Below are positions 40,812-41,548 of a DNA stretch of 41,548 nt, in pieces. The DNA comes from Cellulomonas iranensis NBRC 101100 = JCM 18110. Lineage in GTDB: Bacteria; Actinomycetota; Actinomycetes; Actinomycetales; Cellulomonadaceae. A program made the translations under genes and the position numbers. The first letter of the stretch is position 1. Each line of letters opens with the position of its first letter. Location of the stretch: NCBI RefSeq assembly GCF_001552375.1, contig NZ_BCRB01000030.1, positions 1 to 41,548 of the forward strand. Direction: 5' to 3'. Under the pieces are notes generated by a model. It had not been told where the DNA came from, ran no database searches, and saw only the letters and a list, made by a program, of their open reading frames with translations.

Positions 40812-41548
40812 ATGGCCGACGAGACGGGGGACGGCACGGGCGCGCCCGGGCCGTCGGAGCCCACGTACACGTTCTCCTGGCCCACCGTCGAGCCCGTCGC
40901 CACGACCGTGCCGGCCGCGGGCGCCCCGTCGACCGCCGCCGCGCACGGCGCCGCCGGCGGCGTCACGCACGGGCTCCCGGCCGGCGAGGAGTCGGCCGAG
41001 GTCCTGCCGCCGCCGCGGCGCCGACGTGCCCGAGCGGTCGCCGTGGCCGCGGTCGTGGTCGCGGCGCTCGGGGTCGGCGGCACCGCGCTCGCCGTCAACG
41101 GTCGCAGCCCCGCGCCGTCGGCGACCGGGACCCCGGCGCCCGACCGGTCACCGACGCCCACGCCCACGCCGTCGGCCACGCTCGTCGCGCGCAGCCTCCT
41201 GACGTCGCTCGACGACGTGCTCTCGGCGCTCGTCGCGCAGGTCGACGCGAGCGACGCGCTGTGGACGCAGACCGACGGGCAGGTGACGGACCCCGCCGCA
41301 CGCGACCGGCTGCGCGCGGCGCTGGACGCCGCGTCGGCGTGGCTGACCGGCGCGTGGGAACCGCGCGACGCGGCCCACGCGCGCGACCTGGCCGCCGCGG
41401 GGCGCACGCACCTCGAGACGCTCGACGCGCTCACCGCGGCGGTGCAGCAGGACCACGACGCGTGGACCGCCGCGCGCTCGGGCCCCGTGCCGGACGACCG
41501 CGGGACGCCCCGCGACGGGCGGCCCGGGGCCGGCGCCCCGGCGCGGGG
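40812..41548 (+). CDS. Hypothetical membrane-anchored protein, truncated by the window end
   Basis: This frame runs open from ATG to the last base (245 complete codons) with no stop, so the C-terminus is missing. The N-terminus is a low-complexity Pro/Ala/Gly stretch (about 1-68). RRRRARAV and a hydrophobic helix (about 74-94) follow, then a Ser/Thr/Pro linker and a helical region (SLLTSLDDVLSALVAQV, AARDRLRAALDAASAWL) that is presumably extracytoplasmic. I recognise no family. Strong third-position G/C and the TATCCT box 6 nt before the ATG support a real gene. Confidence 0.7.
   Translation, partial: MADETGDGTGAPGPSEPTYTFSWPTVEPVATTVPAAGAPSTAAAHGAAGGVTHGLPAGEESAEVLPPPRRRRARAVAVAAVVVAALGVGGTALAVNGRSPAPSATGTPAPDRSPTPTPTPSATLVARSLLTSLDDVLSALVAQVDASDALWTQTDGQVTDPAARDRLRAALDAASAWLTGAWEPRDAAHARDLAAAGRTHLETLDALTAAVQQDHDAWTAARSGPVPDDRGTPRDGRPGAGAPAR

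Overview
The window is a very G+C-rich actinobacterial chromosome segment. The signs are strong G/C bias at third codon positions, many GTG starts, 4-nt GTGA/ATGA gene overlaps, TAnnnT -10 boxes placed 6 nt before start codons, and actinobacterial families (DUF3027, DUF2530, DUF4012, LCP). The protein style suggests a Cellulomonas-like member of the Micrococcales; that placement is inference, because no rRNA or other marker gene is present.

Layout. (1) 87-1568 (-): an AzgA-like NCS2 nucleobase permease. Its 401-nt upstream region carries four copies of GGACGNNCGTCC. (2) 1970-10613 (+): a compact Wzx/Wzy-type exopolysaccharide operon with a priming sugar-phosphate transferase, three GT2 glycosyltransferases, a polysaccharide pyruvyl transferase, a flippase, an EpsG-like polymerase and a GT4 enzyme. 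Six of its junctions are 4-nt start/stop overlaps. (3) 10725-14994 (-): a Wzz/BY-kinase fusion, a secreted LSQTG-tailed surface protein and a membrane-anchored DUF4012 protein. (4) 15136-23095: a mostly housekeeping block with a low-molecular-weight tyrosine phosphatase, a DUF2530 membrane protein, a CAP-domain protein, a three-gene csp/DUF3027/sacsin-like ATPase operon, a TraR/DksA-like protein with a broken zinc finger, and an M20 amidohydrolase. (5) 23238-29201 (+): a second polysaccharide locus with two GT4 enzymes, an ABC exporter (Wzm/Wzt) and UDP-GlcNAc 2-epimerase. (6) 29223-39362 (-): the convergent arm of that locus, with a DUF6270/alpha-beta hydrolase fusion, a 1655-residue FkbM-methyltransferase/coiled-coil/multi-glycosyltransferase protein, UDP-ManNAc dehydrogenase and a CgeB-like plus GT2 glycosyltransferase. 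(7) 39560-40627 (-): an LCP-family transferase. From 40812 (+) a membrane protein runs off the window end.

How the genes may work together (inference from families). The first locus would build a lipid-linked repeat unit, pyruvylate it, flip it and polymerise it, with chain length set by the BY-kinase and the tyrosine phosphatase as a possible opposing enzyme. The second locus can make UDP-ManNAcA (WecB plus WecC), assemble a polymer with several glycosyltransferases, export it by Wzm/Wzt and possibly attach it to peptidoglycan through the LCP protein. That would give a teichuronic-acid-like cell-wall glycopolymer.

The most unusual object is the 1655-residue protein. It joins a methyltransferase, a coiled coil of about 290 residues and three glycosyltransferase-like modules. 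One module has lost the acidic catalytic motif that is intact in a paralogous protein encoded two genes away.
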